DNA of 64,000 nt from Sphingopyxis terrae subsp. terrae NBRC 15098 (GCF_001610975.1 NZ_CP013342.1:682001-746000); one strand, 5' to 3'; shown: positions 1-8,353, counted from the first letter of the stretch. The notes: a model not told the origin generated them from the letters alone. Numbers and translations: made by a program.

Positions 1-151
1 GCAAGTCTCGCCACGGCGCACCGGATCGCAGCACCCAGAAGATGCCGTTCAGCACCCGCCGGTCATCAACGCGTGGCACGCCCCTGGGTTTGTTGGGCAG
101 CAGCGGCTCGATCACGCGCCACTCGAAGTCGGTCAGGTCATATCGGCTCAT
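1..151 (-). CDS. IS5-family transposase, N-terminal fragment
   Basis: Fifty codons of an open frame start at ATG 149-151 and run off the left edge. The translation begins MSRYDLTDFEWRVIEPLLP and continues with RRVLNGIFWVLRSGAPWRDL. This is the N-terminal DUF4096-type domain that precedes the DDE domain in IS5-family transposases. Transposases of this kind cut and paste the element. The catalytic DDE residues lie outside the window, so it cannot be said whether the enzyme is intact. Recognition rests on the strongly conserved RRVLNGIFWVLRSG block. Confidence 0.8.
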   Translation of the reverse strand, partial: MSRYDLTDFEWRVIEPLLPNKPRGVPRVDDRRVLNGIFWVLRSGAPWRDL

Positions 152-181
152 GCCGACGCTGAATCAGAGAAACTCCCTGAG
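1..181 (-). mobile_element. IS5-type insertion sequence, left end only
   Basis: The first 181 bases look like the 5' end of an IS5-group element transcribed leftwards. They hold the start of a transposase and a short leader. The outer boundary, roughly 163-181, is inferred from the leader (GGGAGTTTCTCTGATTCAGC on the minus strand), which resembles the ends of IS5-type elements in sphingomonads from memory. The rest of the element lies outside the window, so neither the second terminal repeat nor a target duplication can be checked. The element sits about 16 bases from the 3' end of the next small gene and does not interrupt it. Confidence 0.65.
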
Positions 182-196
182 GGAAAGATCTTCCGT

Positions 197-400
197 TCAA
201 AAACCGTAGGCCTTTGGGTTGGCGAGTACGGTGTCGACCGTAAAATGCGGATCAGTAACTTCCACTTGCTCCAGCAGCGCGAGCATCTCCTGCCGATCTC
301 GCCGCCTCACCGCAGCATCCCACTGACCGAGAATGCCACCATGAAATAGCCGCTCATTGACCGTCATACCCATCAAGCTGGGATCGTGCTGCTCATCCAT
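197..400 (-). CDS. Small hypothetical protein, 67 aa
   Basis: A 67-residue frame starts MDEQHDPSLMGMTVNERLFH and ends VDTVLANPKAYGF. I recall short proteins of this type (MTVNERLFxxG...QWDAAxRRRD...VLANPxxYGF) as a conserved orphan family in sphingomonads, but no function is known to me. The internal methionine at residue 12 may be the ancestral start, because family members usually begin MTVNERL. The protein is soluble, with a basic RRRDRQ stretch in the middle and no signal peptide. It lies between the insertion sequence and a small acidic protein and shows no obvious operon partner. Confidence 0.6.
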   Translation of the reverse strand: MDEQHDPSLMGMTVNERLFHGGILGQWDAAVRRRDRQEMLALLEQVEVTDPHFTVDTVLANPKAYGF

Positions 401-470
401 AAATGCAGGGTGGCACAGCCGAGCCCCAACGCCAACGTTTTATGGGTTCACGGCCTAGTACCGCCGATAT

Positions 471-773
471 TCAGGGAGCGCCGCGCGGTTCGTCGTCTTC
501 TACCCCGCCCGGTCCCAATTCGTCATCCTCGTCATCGTCGCTGCGTTCGCCGCGATAGGCGTCCATGTCGATGCGGCCCGATCGTTCCATCTGCCGCATA
601 TGATCGACCAGATCCTGCGCGTCGTCGCCCTCGTCGCGCGCGGGCACTTTCCGGCTGTCTTCGAGGGGACGCGCCTGCCGCGCCGCCGCGGCGACAGTTT
701 GCGCCTGTGCGGGTTCGTCATCCTGTTCGCGGTTGACCATTTCGGGGGCATCTTCGTCGGGGGAAGCGGGCAT
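471..773 (-). CDS. Small acidic hypothetical protein, 100 aa
   Basis: The frame starts at ATG 771-773 with a good ribosome binding site (AAGGAGA, 8 bases upstream). A longer reading upstream has out-of-frame character. The product is hydrophilic and very acidic toward its end (DDDEDDELGPGGVEDDE). A short segment, DLVDHMRQMERSGRIDMDAY, looks like the only ordered part. There is no signal peptide or membrane segment. Related short acidic proteins with an MRQMExSGxIDxxAYxGE core occur in sphingomonads as far as I recall, without known function. The gene lies just downstream of, and in the same direction as, the DsbA-like oxidoreductase gene. Confidence 0.6.
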   Translation of the reverse strand: MPASPDEDAPEMVNREQDDEPAQAQTVAAAARQARPLEDSRKVPARDEGDDAQDLVDHMRQMERSGRIDMDAYRGERSDDDEDDELGPGGVEDDEPRGAP

Positions 774-861
774 CGAACCATCTCCTTGATTGCGCCTATC
801 GGCCCCAATAGCCTGTGCGGCGGGAATGGATCGAAAACGCCCGTGCGGCGGGGACAGTTCC

Positions 862-1560
862 TCAGGCGGCGCTCGCCAGAACCTTGTTTTCGATGACCCG
901 AATGAAGGCTTCGGAATCCTGTGCACCAGGGATCAGCATGCGGCCGCCAAGGATGAAGGCCGGAACGCCGGTGACATTATTGTCTGCCCAATAAGCCTCT
1001 TCCATCCGCACCATCTCGGCATAGTCGTCGCCGTCCAGAATCGCGGCGGCGCGAGCCGCGTCGAGTCCGACCGAGGCCGCGACATCGATCAGGACGGCGG
1101 GATCGCCGACGTCGCGATTGTCGGTGAAATGGGCGCGGAACAGCGCGAGTTTCAGCGCGGTCTGAACGCCGGTCGCTGCCGCCTGATCGGGCTCTTCCAA
1201 CGCTCCGGCCCAGGTGAGCAAACGATGCGCATCGAAGCTGTTGCGCATCCGAAAACCCGGCCCCCGATTGAATGCAAAGCCGAGGTCGGCCGCAATCGCC
1301 GCCAGTCGCCCGCTATTGGCCCGGCTCTGTTCTTGGGTAATCCCGTATTTCCGGATGACGTGTTCGACCGCGTCTTCGCCCTCGGGGGGCATGTGCGGAT
1401 TGAGTTCGAAAGGGTGCCATTGGACACGGAAGGCCAACCGTCCCTCAAAATGCGCCATGACCTTCTGAAACTTCAGCCAGCCGATAATGCACCAGGGGCA
1501 CATCACGTCGGACACGATATCAACGCTGAGGCGCGGCAATTCTGTTCGGGTCACGGTCAT
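862..1560 (-). CDS. DsbA-family oxidoreductase (FrnE-like)
   Basis: This 232-residue protein belongs to the cytoplasmic DsbA/FrnE family of thiol-disulfide oxidoreductases. Residues 21-24 are the active-site CPWC in the context DIVSDVMCPWCIIGW. A helical insertion follows, and the C-terminal part carries the family's GVTGVPAFxxGxR signature (here VTGVPAFILGGRMLIPGAQD), which includes the cis-proline loop. It has no signal peptide, so it should act in the cytoplasm. The start at ATG 1558-1560 is chosen because AGGAGA lies 4-9 bases upstream; a longer open frame to 1725 overlaps the small gene upstream and is rejected. Substrate unknown; family members have been linked to polyketide maturation and stress. 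Confidence 0.88.
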   Translation of the reverse strand: MTVTRTELPRLSVDIVSDVMCPWCIIGWLKFQKVMAHFEGRLAFRVQWHPFELNPHMPPEGEDAVEHVIRKYGITQEQSRANSGRLAAIAADLGFAFNRGPGFRMRNSFDAHRLLTWAGALEEPDQAAATGVQTALKLALFRAHFTDNRDVGDPAVLIDVAASVGLDAARAAAILDGDDYAEMVRMEEAYWADNNVTGVPAFILGGRMLIPGAQDSEAFIRVIENKVLASAA

Positions 1561-1594
1561 TCTCCTGAACCGTGCCGCCAGCCTGCCCGATCGG

Positions 1595-1735
1595 TCAGCC
1601 CCCGGTACGGCGTTCCTTGCCCGACCGCCGGTCGCCCTGACGGCGCTCGGGGCCATTGTAGTCGGGATCGTCCGCGACGCGCCGATCGCTCTGGCGCCGG
1701 TCCGAACGGTCCCGCTTGTCGTCATCGGATGTCAT
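1595..1735 (-). CDS. Tiny Arg/Asp-rich protein, 46 aa
   Basis: A 46-codon frame starts at ATG 1733-1735 with AAAGGGG about 6 bases upstream and ends at TGA 1595-1597, 34 bases before the DsbA-like gene on the same strand. The product is almost entirely charged. It consists of repeated D-R-R units (DRSDRRQSDRRVADD, then PERRQGDRRSGKERR). Codon use matches the neighbours. No family is recognised, and I can only say it should be a disordered polyampholyte. Against reality: very short, low complexity. In favour: start, ribosome site, correct spacing in a likely two-gene operon and no stop in a biased frame. Confidence 0.5.
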   Translation of the reverse strand: MTSDDDKRDRSDRRQSDRRVADDPDYNGPERRQGDRRSGKERRTGG

Positions 1736-1841
1736 GTGCGGCCCCTTTCACACAGGAAACAGAAGCGCGACCCGATATAAATTTACGCATAAACCGGCCC
1801 GCAACACAACAGGACCGAATTTCTCGTTACCGATCAGCTCA

Positions 1842-2258
1842 TTATGACGAAATCTCGACCCCCGAAGCCGCAGCCGAGGCGCGCGAGAGCATATAATAGG
1901 CCGTGATCATCAGGCCGACCGACAAGGCTTCGATAATCATCGCCTGCACGATGCCGCCATTGACCATGTCGCCGCTCGCCACCCCGATCAGGCGGCCGAC
2001 TAGCGCAGTGCCGTAAAGCGCAGCGGGAACCAGCAGCGCGCGCGACCAGCCGCGCAGCAGCCCCCCGAGCGCCGCGCCACCGGCGGCCACGAGGAAAAAG
2101 GCCGACATGTCGGCACGCACCGTGTTCGCGGCGACGCCATCGGCAATGATTCCGAAGGTTTCGGTAAAGCTGGCAGGGTTCAACACGCCGCGAATGCCGA
2201 CGATGAAAAAGAGCAGCGCCCAGAGCAGGACCGCGCCGCGCAACACCCAATTGACCAT
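1842..2258 (-). CDS. DUF4345-type membrane protein
   Basis: This 138-residue protein has about four hydrophobic segments (near residues 5-25, 50-70, 75-95 and 105-125). The arrangement and the RGVLNPASFTETFGI stretch after the first helix match the DUF4345 family of small inner-membrane proteins. Function is unknown. It is a single gene, transcribed leftwards, with about 57 bases separating it from mnmA upstream, so it may be the distal gene of an mnmA transcript. Confidence 0.72.
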   Translation of the reverse strand: MVNWVLRGAVLLWALLFFIVGIRGVLNPASFTETFGIIADGVAANTVRADMSAFFLVAAGGAALGGLLRGWSRALLVPAALYGTALVGRLIGVASGDMVNGGIVQAMIIEALSVGLMITAYYMLSRASAAASGVEISS

Positions 2259-2315
2259 GATCGTCTCTCCCCTTGCTTAGCGCCGAAGCTGCGGCATCGG
2301 GACAGAAAGTGCAAT

Positions 2316-3470
2316 CTATTCCGTCGGCTCGGCCGCGAAGCTTTCCTCTATCCAGCCGCCGCCGAGTACGCGCGTGGGTTCGGCTGCATCATAGAGCACC
2401 GCCGCCTGGCCGGGCGCAACGCCATATTCGGGCGCGGCGAAGACCAGCCGGTCGCCGTTCATCTGCGCCGGCACGGGCTTCGCCATGCTGCGCACCTTTG
2501 CCAGAACCGGGCGACGATCGACCTCGGCAAGCCAGTTCGCTTCGCCGATCCGCGCGCCTGCGACGGCCAGCGCGCGGCGCGGCCCCACGATGACGCGCTT
2601 TGTCGCCGCATCGAGGCGTATGACATAAAGCGGTTCGGTCTGCCCGCCGATGTCGATGCCGCGGCGTTGGCCGACCGTATAATGGATAAGCCCCTTGTGA
2701 GCGCCCAGCACCGTGCCGTCGATATGCACGATCTCGCCGCGATCTTCCGCCTCCGGACGCAGCTTGCGCACCAGCGTCGTATAGTCGCCGTCGGGGACGA
2801 AACAGATATCCTGGCTGTCGGGTTTGCCCGCGACGCCAAGGCCAAGATCTCGGGCGATTTCGCGCACCACGCTCTTTTCGAGCCCGCCGAGCGGGAAACG
2901 CAGAAAGTCGAGCTGCTCCTGCGTGGTGGCGAAGAGGAAATAGCTTTGGTCGCGGGCGGGATCGACCGCCCGGTGCAGCTCGGCACCGGCCGACCCCATG
3001 ATGCGGCGGACATAATGGCCGGTCGCAAGGCAATCGGCACCCAGATCTCGCGCGAGCTGGAAAAGATCGGTGAATTTCACACCCATGTTGCAACGGACGC
3101 ACGGGATCGGAGTCCGGCCCGCGAGATATTCGTCGGCGAACTGATCGATCACCGTATCGCGGAAGCGGCTTTCATGGTCGTGGACATAATGGGCGAAGCC
3201 AAGCCGGTCGGCGACCGCGCGGGCGTCACGAATATCCTGCCCCGCGCAGCAAGCCCCGACGCGCTTGGCCTTGGCGCCATGGTCGTAAAGTTGCAGCGTC
3301 ACGCCGATCACCTCGGCGCCCGACCGCGCGGCAAGCGCGGCGACGACGCTCGAATCGACTCCGCCCGACATCGCGACCACGATTCGCCGATCCTTTAACG
3401 GACCGGCGAGCTGGAAGTCGGCCTGGGCGAGGCCCGCGGGTGAAATTACGGTTGCCATGATGCGCGCCAT
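2316..3470 (-). CDS. mnmA: tRNA 2-thiouridine(34) synthase MnmA
   Basis: MnmA adds sulfur to uridine 34 of tRNAs for Lys, Glu and Gln, using ATP and a sulfur relay. The sequence shows the PP-loop ATP site SGGVDSS near residues 35-41, the first catalytic cysteine in TPIPCVRCN, the second in [13 protein letters not shown], the tRNA-binding TGHYVRR segment and a C-terminal beta barrel. At 384 residues it is of usual length. The first ATG (3468-3470) has no clear ribosome site. An in-frame ATG 12 bases further on gives [10 protein letters not shown] and is an equally good start. The gene diverges from the sciP unit across a 132-base gap. Confidence 0.95.
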   Translation of the reverse strand: MARIMATVISPAGLAQADFQLAGPLKDRRIVVAMSGGVDSSVVAALAARSGAEVIGVTLQLYDHGAKAKRVGACCAGQDIRDARAVADRLGFAHYVHDHESRFRDTVIDQFADEYLAGRTPIPCVRCNMGVKFTDLFQLARDLGADCLATGHYVRRIMGSAGAELHRAVDPARDQSYFLFATTQEQLDFLRFPLGGLEKSVVREIARDLGLGVAGKPDSQDICFVPDGDYTTLVRKLRPEAEDRGEIVHIDGTVLGAHKGLIHYTVGQRRGIDIGGQTEPLYVIRLDAATKRVIVGPRRALAVAGARIGEANWLAEVDRRPVLAKVRSMAKPVPAQMNGDRLVFAAPEYGVAPGQAAVLYDAAEPTRVLGGGWIEESFAAEPTE

Positions 3471-3532
3471 CTAGGGAGCGATCAGGCAAAATGCCAGCTT
3501 TTCCGCGGCGGGTGTCAAGATATTGACGCGAG

Positions 3533-3547
3533 TTAAGCTTCGCTAAC
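3533..3547. promoter_or_regulatory. Candidate CtrA-like box between mnmA and the sciP unit
   Basis: TTAA at 3533-3536, seven bases, then TAAC at 3544-3547. The CtrA consensus in alphaproteobacteria is TTAA-N7-TTAAC, so the first half is perfect and the second is off by one base. It lies about 56 bases upstream of the gene preceding sciP. Since SciP restrains CtrA, feedback control would be sensible, but the match is imperfect and this is only a candidate. Confidence 0.3.
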
Positions 3548-3602
3548 AAGCGATGAAATGGGCATTTACTGGACCTTAGGCCGCACGCGCTAGACAGGCA
3601 GC

Positions 3603-3986
3603 ATGAACTTGCTTCCCTCCGACCTTCCGCATCCAGCCGATGCGACGAGCCTGTCGAAGCCCGGCTTCGACATTTTGCTCGCGGTGTCGCGGGCGCGGCA
3701 GGCAGCGCTTCCGACCGTTCGCTTGCTGCGCGAGCGCGAGACCGACGAATCGCATGCCGCAGCGGTCGGCGCGGTGCGCGAAATGCTGGGCGGCGGGGTG
3801 CAGGCACTGGACGACGGAATGCTTCGTCCCGCGCGCTTCTTCGACTTGTCCGACGAAGCGAACGGGCTGCCCGAAACTGTGAACAGCGCGTTTACCAGAG
3901 GGTTTCAGCCGATGTTGAACCCCTCTTCTATAAAAGCACGGACGTCGGCTTTGCCGATCCCCCACGACGAAGATTTTATGGAATGA
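3603..3986 (+). CDS. Hypothetical protein upstream of sciP
   Basis: A 127-residue frame starts MNLLPSDLPHPADATSLSKP and ends IPHDEDFME. No family is recognised. It is hydrophilic and mostly helical in the middle (AVGAVREMLGGGVQALDDG), and it has no signal peptide or membrane helix. The ribosome site is weak (AGGCAGC next to the ATG). Its stop codon overlaps an in-frame ATG of the sciP frame as ATGA (3983-3986), which supports a two-gene operon with translational coupling. A long minus-strand frame over the same bases looks like a shadow. It may be real but fast evolving. Confidence 0.5.
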   Translation: MNLLPSDLPHPADATSLSKPGFDILLAVSRARQAALPTVRLLRERETDESHAAAVGAVREMLGGGVQALDDGMLRPARFFDLSDEANGLPETVNSAFTRGFQPMLNPSSIKARTSALPIPHDEDFME

Positions 3987-3988
3987 GC

Positions 3989-4288
3989 ATGATCGAGAAT
4001 CAGAAAATCCGGCCCGCCCAGGTCATCGGCCCCCTTGGGGAACCGCTGACGCTGGACAGTCTGCCGCCTGCGAACACCACGCGCTGGGTCGTTCGCCGCA
4101 AGGCGGAAGTGGTTGCAGCCGTCAATGGCGGCCTGTTGACCGTGGACGAAGCGTGCGAGCGCTATTCGCTGACGCTCGAGGAGTTTGCCGGCTGGCAGCG
4201 GTCGATCGACCGCAGCGGCATGCCGGGCCTGCGCGTCACGCGTATCCAGCACTACCGCGATCTTTACGAGCGCCAGCAGCGCTTCTGA
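3989..4288 (+). CDS. sciP: CtrA inhibitor SciP (DUF1153)
   Basis: SciP is a small helix-turn-helix protein that in Caulobacter binds CtrA and blocks its activation of cell-cycle promoters in G1. The sequence is near-identical in character to alphaproteobacterial SciP: IRPAQVIGPLGEPLTLDSLP, then TRWVVRRKAEVVAAVNGGLL, the helix-turn-helix segment TVDEACERYSLTLEEFAGWQ and the end RVTRIQHYRDLYERQQRF. The start is set at ATG 3989, as family members begin MIENQK; an ATG six bases earlier overlaps the stop of the preceding gene. A strong terminator follows 26 bases after the stop. Roles outside Caulobacter may differ. Confidence 0.93.
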   Translation: MIENQKIRPAQVIGPLGEPLTLDSLPPANTTRWVVRRKAEVVAAVNGGLLTVDEACERYSLTLEEFAGWQRSIDRSGMPGLRVTRIQHYRDLYERQQRF

Positions 4289-4313
4289 TCGCATCGCGTG
4301 CGATACATGATGA

Positions 4314-4342
4314 AGGGGGCGCCTGCGGGCGCCCCCTTTTTT
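4314..4342 (+). terminator. Rho-independent terminator after sciP
   Basis: The stem GGGGGCGCC (4315-4323) pairs with GGCGCCCCC (4328-4336), with a short loop and a run of six T at 4337-4342. It is a textbook intrinsic terminator for the sciP transcript. Confidence 0.88.
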
Positions 4343-4472
4343 GCGTCGGAGCGGGACAGGAGCGGCGTGGAATCAAAAAATAGCATTGCGAAAGCATAGG
4401 CTTGCAAATTTTGTTGCAACCGATGCCAGCGGCGCGGCGTTGCCCCCCCTGTAACAAGGGAGAACTGTTATA

Positions 4473-4748
4473 ATGCGCAAGATTGCTCTTACCCTCACCG
4501 CCGCTTCGGCTCTCGCGCTCGGCGCTTGCCAGAGCCCCGCCGCCGACAGTGTCGAGGATCAGGCCGAATCGCGGGCCGACGCCATTGATGATCAGGCCGA
4601 CACCATGCCCGATGGCCCCGCCAAGGAAGCCATGGAAAACAAGGCCGACCGGGTCGAAGAAATGGGCGAGGAAAAAGCCAACGCGATGGACGACAATGGC
4701 GAGGTTGCCCCGTCCGAAACCGGCGTCGGCGACACGCAGAAGAAGTAA
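4473..4748 (+). CDS. Small secreted lipoprotein, 91 aa
   Basis: The N-terminus MRKIALTLTAASALALGACQ is a lipoprotein signal peptide with lipobox LGAC, so the mature protein begins at Cys19 and is lipid-anchored. The mature part is acidic, helical and rich in Asp, Glu and Ala, with short D/E-x-x-AD-x-x-E-type near-repeats (for example ESRADAIDDQADTM, AMENKADRVEEM). It resembles small coiled envelope lipoproteins common in sphingomonads. AAGGGAGAA lies 9 bases upstream of ATG 4473. It is a single gene with terminators before and after. No specific function can be assigned. Confidence 0.82.
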   Translation: MRKIALTLTAASALALGACQSPAADSVEDQAESRADAIDDQADTMPDGPAKEAMENKADRVEEMGEEKANAMDDNGEVAPSETGVGDTQKK

Positions 4749-4792
4749 GACTGTCCCCGACCTGCGCCCCCCGCGGGTCACGGACAGCCTGG

Positions 4793-4828
4793 AAAGGGCG
4801 CCAGCGCATGCCGCTGGCGCCCTTTCGC
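4793..4828. terminator. Terminator hairpin after the lipoprotein gene
   Basis: A perfect 14-base stem (AAAGGGCGCCAGCG, 4793-4806, with its complement at 4812-4825) closes a five-base loop. The A and T tracts at the stem ends mean it could stop transcription from either side. There is no long U run after the hairpin. Confidence 0.75.
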
Positions 4829-4988
4829 TTGTTCGCGACATAAAAGATTGGCCCCTGTGACGCCGGTCACGGTGACGTCATGGCAGCGCCGCTAGAGCGA
4901 TGTGCGTGGGACACGGGAGCTCCGACACCCGCGTTCTTCACCTTCCCGCCGCCGGTCGCGACCCCCGGCGGCGGGGAGGACCACCGGC

Positions 4989-5615
4989 CTATCCGGCACC
5001 GAGCTGCTTCAGCACATCCTGAACCCCGCGTGCGTCCGCGTCGCTGCGCAGCGCCTCCAGCGCCGCCGCGACGTCGATCACATATTCGGCGACGCCGCGC
5101 GATTCCTCCTTGCGCGTGCCGCCCATCGCCTTGATCAGCCCCAGTGCGGCGTGATTTTCGGACAGGATATTGACGTCGAGCGTCGTCAACCCTTCGGCGA
5201 GACAATCGACGAGCAGCGCCGCGGTCATCATCCGGGCGAGGCCCTGGCCGTGAAAGGCGTCGAGGATTGCGATCGAATATTCGCCGACACGCATCTCGCC
5301 CCCGCCGGCCCCTGCCTTGTGCCGGACGGCATGAACCGCACCGATCGCCGGCTCGCCTTCGCATTCGGTGCAAATCGCGCCCCAGGCGATATGGTCGTGG
5401 CCATCGACATCGACCAGCCGCTCGATCACCGCATCGGGCATGGCCGGCGCAGGCGAAAAGAAGCGCAGATAGCGCGATTCGGCCGAGAGTTTCTGGATTC
5501 CGGCGCGGAGCAGGCCGGCGTCGTCGGGCCGGATCGTCCGCAGGCATACCGCGGTTCCGTCGTTGAGCACGCTGTGCACGACGATGTCGTCGATCGGCCT
5601 TGCGGGAGCGTGCAC
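4989..5615 (-). CDS. GNAT-family N-acetyltransferase
   Basis: This 208-residue protein has the GNAT fold. The N-terminal motif LRTIRPDDAGLLRAGIQKLS leads into the RYLRFFSP region seen in Pat-like acetyltransferase domains. The acetyl-CoA loop is IAILDAFHGQGLARMM (Q/R-x-x-G-x-G/A type, with GQGLAR), followed by LDVNILSENHAALGLIKAMG. Translation probably begins at GTG 5613-5615, since AAAGGA lies six bases upstream. The domain resembles the acetyltransferase part of protein lysine acetylases, but no CoA-ligase domain is attached. Substrate unknown. Confidence 0.82.
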   Translation of the reverse strand: MHAPARPIDDIVVHSVLNDGTAVCLRTIRPDDAGLLRAGIQKLSAESRYLRFFSPAPAMPDAVIERLVDVDGHDHIAWGAICTECEGEPAIGAVHAVRHKAGAGGGEMRVGEYSIAILDAFHGQGLARMMTAALLVDCLAEGLTTLDVNILSENHAALGLIKAMGGTRKEESRGVAEYVIDVAAALEALRSDADARGVQDVLKQLGAG

Positions 5616-5786
5616 GCTTCGTCCTTTCCCGGCTGTCGTCGGTGTTCGGCAAGCTATCGCCGCCCGGGCCGAAAGACAATCGCTCCTGCCGGAGGGTGCA
5701 GCCCCTTATTTTTGCGTGAGAAGTTGAAAGTAGCCGGTGGCGGGCTTTGATATTCGGGGCGGCCAAAAAGCAAAAAAGGCCGGGTC

Positions 5787-6146
5787 GTGTATATTATGGA
5801 TCTCAATCCCCTCAAAACGTCGGGGGCGGCAGCCTTTCCCGAAACGCTTGGCGGGCGGCTGGCGCAGTTGCGCAAGGCGCGGCAGCTGACGCAGCGGGAT
5901 ATTGCCCGCCAGCTTGGCGTTGCGGTGACGTCGGTCTGCTATTGGGAGCAGGACCGGTCGCGCCCCAAGCCGGCGCGGCTGCGCCGGCTCGCCGATGTGC
6001 TCGGCACCCCGCTTGCAGACCTGAACGGCCTCGACGGTCCGCCTCAGTCGGCGCATCTTGGCCAGTTGGTCGCGCAGGCGCGCCGCGAGATCGCCGAGGC
6101 CGCCGGCACGACGCCGGCGAAGGTCAAGATCATCATCGAGATGTAG
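5787..6146 (+). CDS. Xre-family helix-turn-helix regulator
   Basis: Residues 22-78 form a Cro/C1-type helix-turn-helix: GGRLAQLRKARQLTQRDIAR, QLGVAVTSVCYWEQDRSRPK and ADVLGTPLADL. The remaining about 40 residues are a short helical tail. Initiation likely uses GTG at 5787, with AAAAAGG seven bases upstream; an ATG at 5796 is the alternative. It is a single gene, converging on lepA with nine bases between the stop codons. There is no sensor domain, and the target is unknown. Confidence 0.82.
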   Translation: MYIMDLNPLKTSGAAAFPETLGGRLAQLRKARQLTQRDIARQLGVAVTSVCYWEQDRSRPKPARLRRLADVLGTPLADLNGLDGPPQSAHLGQLVAQARREIAEAAGTTPAKVKIIIEM

Positions 6147-6155
6147 CGCGCACCC

Positions 6156-7979
6156 TCAGGCGTCGTCGCCCATTCGCAGCGCCGCGATGAACGCCTCCTG
6201 CGGGATGTTGACGTTGCCATATTCGCGCATCCGCTTCTTGCCCTCCTTCTGCTTTTCGAGGAGCTTTTTCTTGCGGGTCGCGTCGCCGCCATAGCATTTG
6301 GCGGTGACGTCCTTGCGCAGCGCCGCGATGGTTTCGCGCGCGATCACCTTGCCGCCGATCGCCGCCTGGATCGGGATCTTGAACATGTGGCGCGGGATCA
6401 GATCCTTGAGCCGCTCGCACATCCCGCGCCCGCGTGCCTCGGCGCTGCCCCGGTGGACGATCATGCTGAGCGCATCGACCGGCTCATTGTTGACGAGGAT
6501 GCTCATCTTGACGAGATCGCCGGGGCGGTGGCCGATCTGGTGATAGTCGAACGAGGCATAGCCGCGGCTGATGCTCTTCAACCGGTCGTAGAAATCGAAC
6601 ACGACTTCGTTGAGCGGCAGTTCATAGGTGATCTGTGCGCGGCCGCCGACATAGGTCAGATTCTTCTGGATGCCGCGGCGGTCCTGACAGAGCTTGAGGA
6701 TCGAACCCAGATATTCGTCGGGGACATAGATAACCGCCTCGATCCACGGCTCCTCGATTTCCTCGATCCGGTTCGGATCGGGCATGTCGGCCGGATTGTG
6801 GAGCTCCATCTCGGTGGGGCCGCCTTCCTTCGACCGGGTGAGCTTGAGCTTGTAGACCACCGACGGCGCCGTGGTGATCAGGTCGAGGTCATATTCGCGG
6901 GTCAGCCGCTCCTGAATGATCTCGAGGTGGAGAAGACCCAGAAAACCGCAGCGAAAGCCGAAGCCCAATGCGGCGCTCGTCTCCATTTCGAAGCTGAACG
7001 ACGCATCGTTGAGCCGCAGCTTCTGGATGCTTTCGCGCAGCTTCTCGAAATCATTGGCATCGGTCGGGAAGAGGCCGCAGAAGACGACCGGCTGAACCTC
7101 CTTGAACCCCGGTAGCGGCGCCGCGGCGGGCCTTTTGGCGTCGGTGACCGTATCGCCGACACGCGCCTGCGCAACGTCCTTAATCTGTGCGGTGATGAAA
7201 CCGATCTCGCCCGGGCCGATCTCGACAAGGTCGGTCCGCTTCGGGGTGAAACAGCCGACGCGGTCGATCAGATGGGTCGTCCCCGCCTGCATGAACTTGA
7301 TCTGCTGACCCTTTTTCAGCACCCCGTCGACGACGCGGACGAGAATCACGACGCCGAGATAAGGGTCGTACCAGCTGTCGACGAGCATCGCGACGAGCGG
7401 CGCCGCGGCATCGCCCTTCGGCGGCGGAATCCTGGCGACGATGGCTTCGAGCGTTTCTTCGATGCCGATCCCCGACTTGGCGCTGGCCAGCACCGCATCG
7501 TCGGCGGGCAGGCCGATGATATCCTCGATCTCCGCCTTCACCTTGTCGGTGTCGGCGGCGGGCAGGTCGATCTTGTTGATGACCGGCACGATTTCATGGT
7601 CATGCTCGATCGACTGATAGACGTTGGCGAGTGTCTGCGCCTCGACCCCCTGCGCCGCGTCGACGACGAGCAGCGCGCCCTCGCACGCCGCCAGGCTGCG
7701 CGAGACTTCATAGGCGAAGTCGACGTGGCCGGGCGTGTCCATCAGATTGAGCTGATAGGTTTCGCCGTCGTGCGCCTTGTACGTCAGGCGCACCGTCTGC
7801 GCCTTGATCGTGATCCCGCGCTCCTTCTCGATGTCCATATTGTCGAGAACCTGCGCCGACATTTCGCGCTCGGTCAGCCCGCCAGTGAACTGGATCAGCC
7901 GGTCGGCGAGCGTCGACTTGCCATGGTCGATATGCGCGATGATCGAGAAATTACGGATATGCGAGAGAGGAGTCGTCAT
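6156..7979 (-). CDS. lepA: Elongation factor 4 (LepA)
   Basis: LepA is a ribosome-associated translational GTPase that back-translocates or remodels stalled ribosomes. The 607-residue sequence shows the GTPase motifs G1 AHIDHGKST (residues 15-23), G2 RGITI, G3 DTPGH and G4 NKID. It also has the LepA-type domains III and V ([17 protein letters not shown]) and the LepA-specific C-terminal domain ([20 protein letters not shown]). Length and start [11 protein letters not shown] are typical. The 374 bases upstream have no gene and hold two copies of a hairpin-forming repeat. No signal peptidase gene follows, unlike in enterics. Confidence 0.97.
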   Translation of the reverse strand: MTTPLSHIRNFSIIAHIDHGKSTLADRLIQFTGGLTEREMSAQVLDNMDIEKERGITIKAQTVRLTYKAHDGETYQLNLMDTPGHVDFAYEVSRSLAACEGALLVVDAAQGVEAQTLANVYQSIEHDHEIVPVINKIDLPAADTDKVKAEIEDIIGLPADDAVLASAKSGIGIEETLEAIVARIPPPKGDAAAPLVAMLVDSWYDPYLGVVILVRVVDGVLKKGQQIKFMQAGTTHLIDRVGCFTPKRTDLVEIGPGEIGFITAQIKDVAQARVGDTVTDAKRPAAAPLPGFKEVQPVVFCGLFPTDANDFEKLRESIQKLRLNDASFSFEMETSAALGFGFRCGFLGLLHLEIIQERLTREYDLDLITTAPSVVYKLKLTRSKEGGPTEMELHNPADMPDPNRIEEIEEPWIEAVIYVPDEYLGSILKLCQDRRGIQKNLTYVGGRAQITYELPLNEVVFDFYDRLKSISRGYASFDYHQIGHRPGDLVKMSILVNNEPVDALSMIVHRGSAEARGRGMCERLKDLIPRHMFKIPIQAAIGGKVIARETIAALRKDVTAKCYGGDATRKKKLLEKQKEGKKRMREYGNVNIPQEAFIAALRMGDDA

Positions 7980-8353
7980 CGCGCGCCGTTAGCAGGGGAA
8001 TTGCGCGCTGTCAGCACCGCCGCGCAGCCGCGCGCAGCCACCGGCGCGAAAGGCGCAGAAAAGCGTGTAACTTCACACGCGATTGCAGCGCTCGCAGCGT
8101 CCCGAAGGCGCCGCAGGACCGGGCGATGCCCGCGGCGCGGTGCCATTCGAAAAATGGCGGAAAATTGCGCTACTTCACGCGCGATTGCACCGGGCAGGCC
8201 GTTTCGGGGCGGAGACGCTGCGGCAGTGCGTAGGGCGCGAAGCCGCAGCCGCCGCGATGGTCGCGCAGGAAAGGATGGCACGGAAGGCATGCGGCGAGGC
8301 TGACACGCCGGAACAATGCAGGAAAGCGATTTCAGGCCGCCGGGTGCGGCGGT
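7980..8353. other. Gene-free stretch upstream of lepA
   Basis: The 374 bases between lepA and the next gene carry no convincing coding frame. Frames on both strands are arginine-rich shadows. The stretch contains the presumed lepA promoter/leader and two diverged copies of a hairpin-forming repeat (8053-8090 and 8157-8195). Confidence 0.6.
8053..8195. repeat. Two diverged copies of a hairpin repeat upstream of lepA
   Basis: Copy one (8053-8090) contains AAAAGCGTGTAACTTCACAC followed by GCGATTGCAGCG. Copy two (8157-8195) contains AAAATTGCGCTACTTCACGC followed by GCGATTGCACCG. Copy one folds as GCGTGT(AACTTC)ACACGC; the stem in copy two is shorter. Compensating differences in the arms would fit selection for a hairpin. 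The copies lie 74-111 and 178-216 bases upstream of lepA. Confidence 0.55.

Noticed and set aside
1561-1725. N-terminal extension of the DsbA-like protein
   Set aside because: The extension lacks a ribosome site and overlaps the small DRR-repeat gene, while ATG 1558-1560 has AGGAGA.
3576-3965. Long minus-strand frame opposite the gene before sciP
   Set aside because: Arg/Cys/His-rich composition, no ribosome site and no family; it looks like the shadow of the plus-strand frame.
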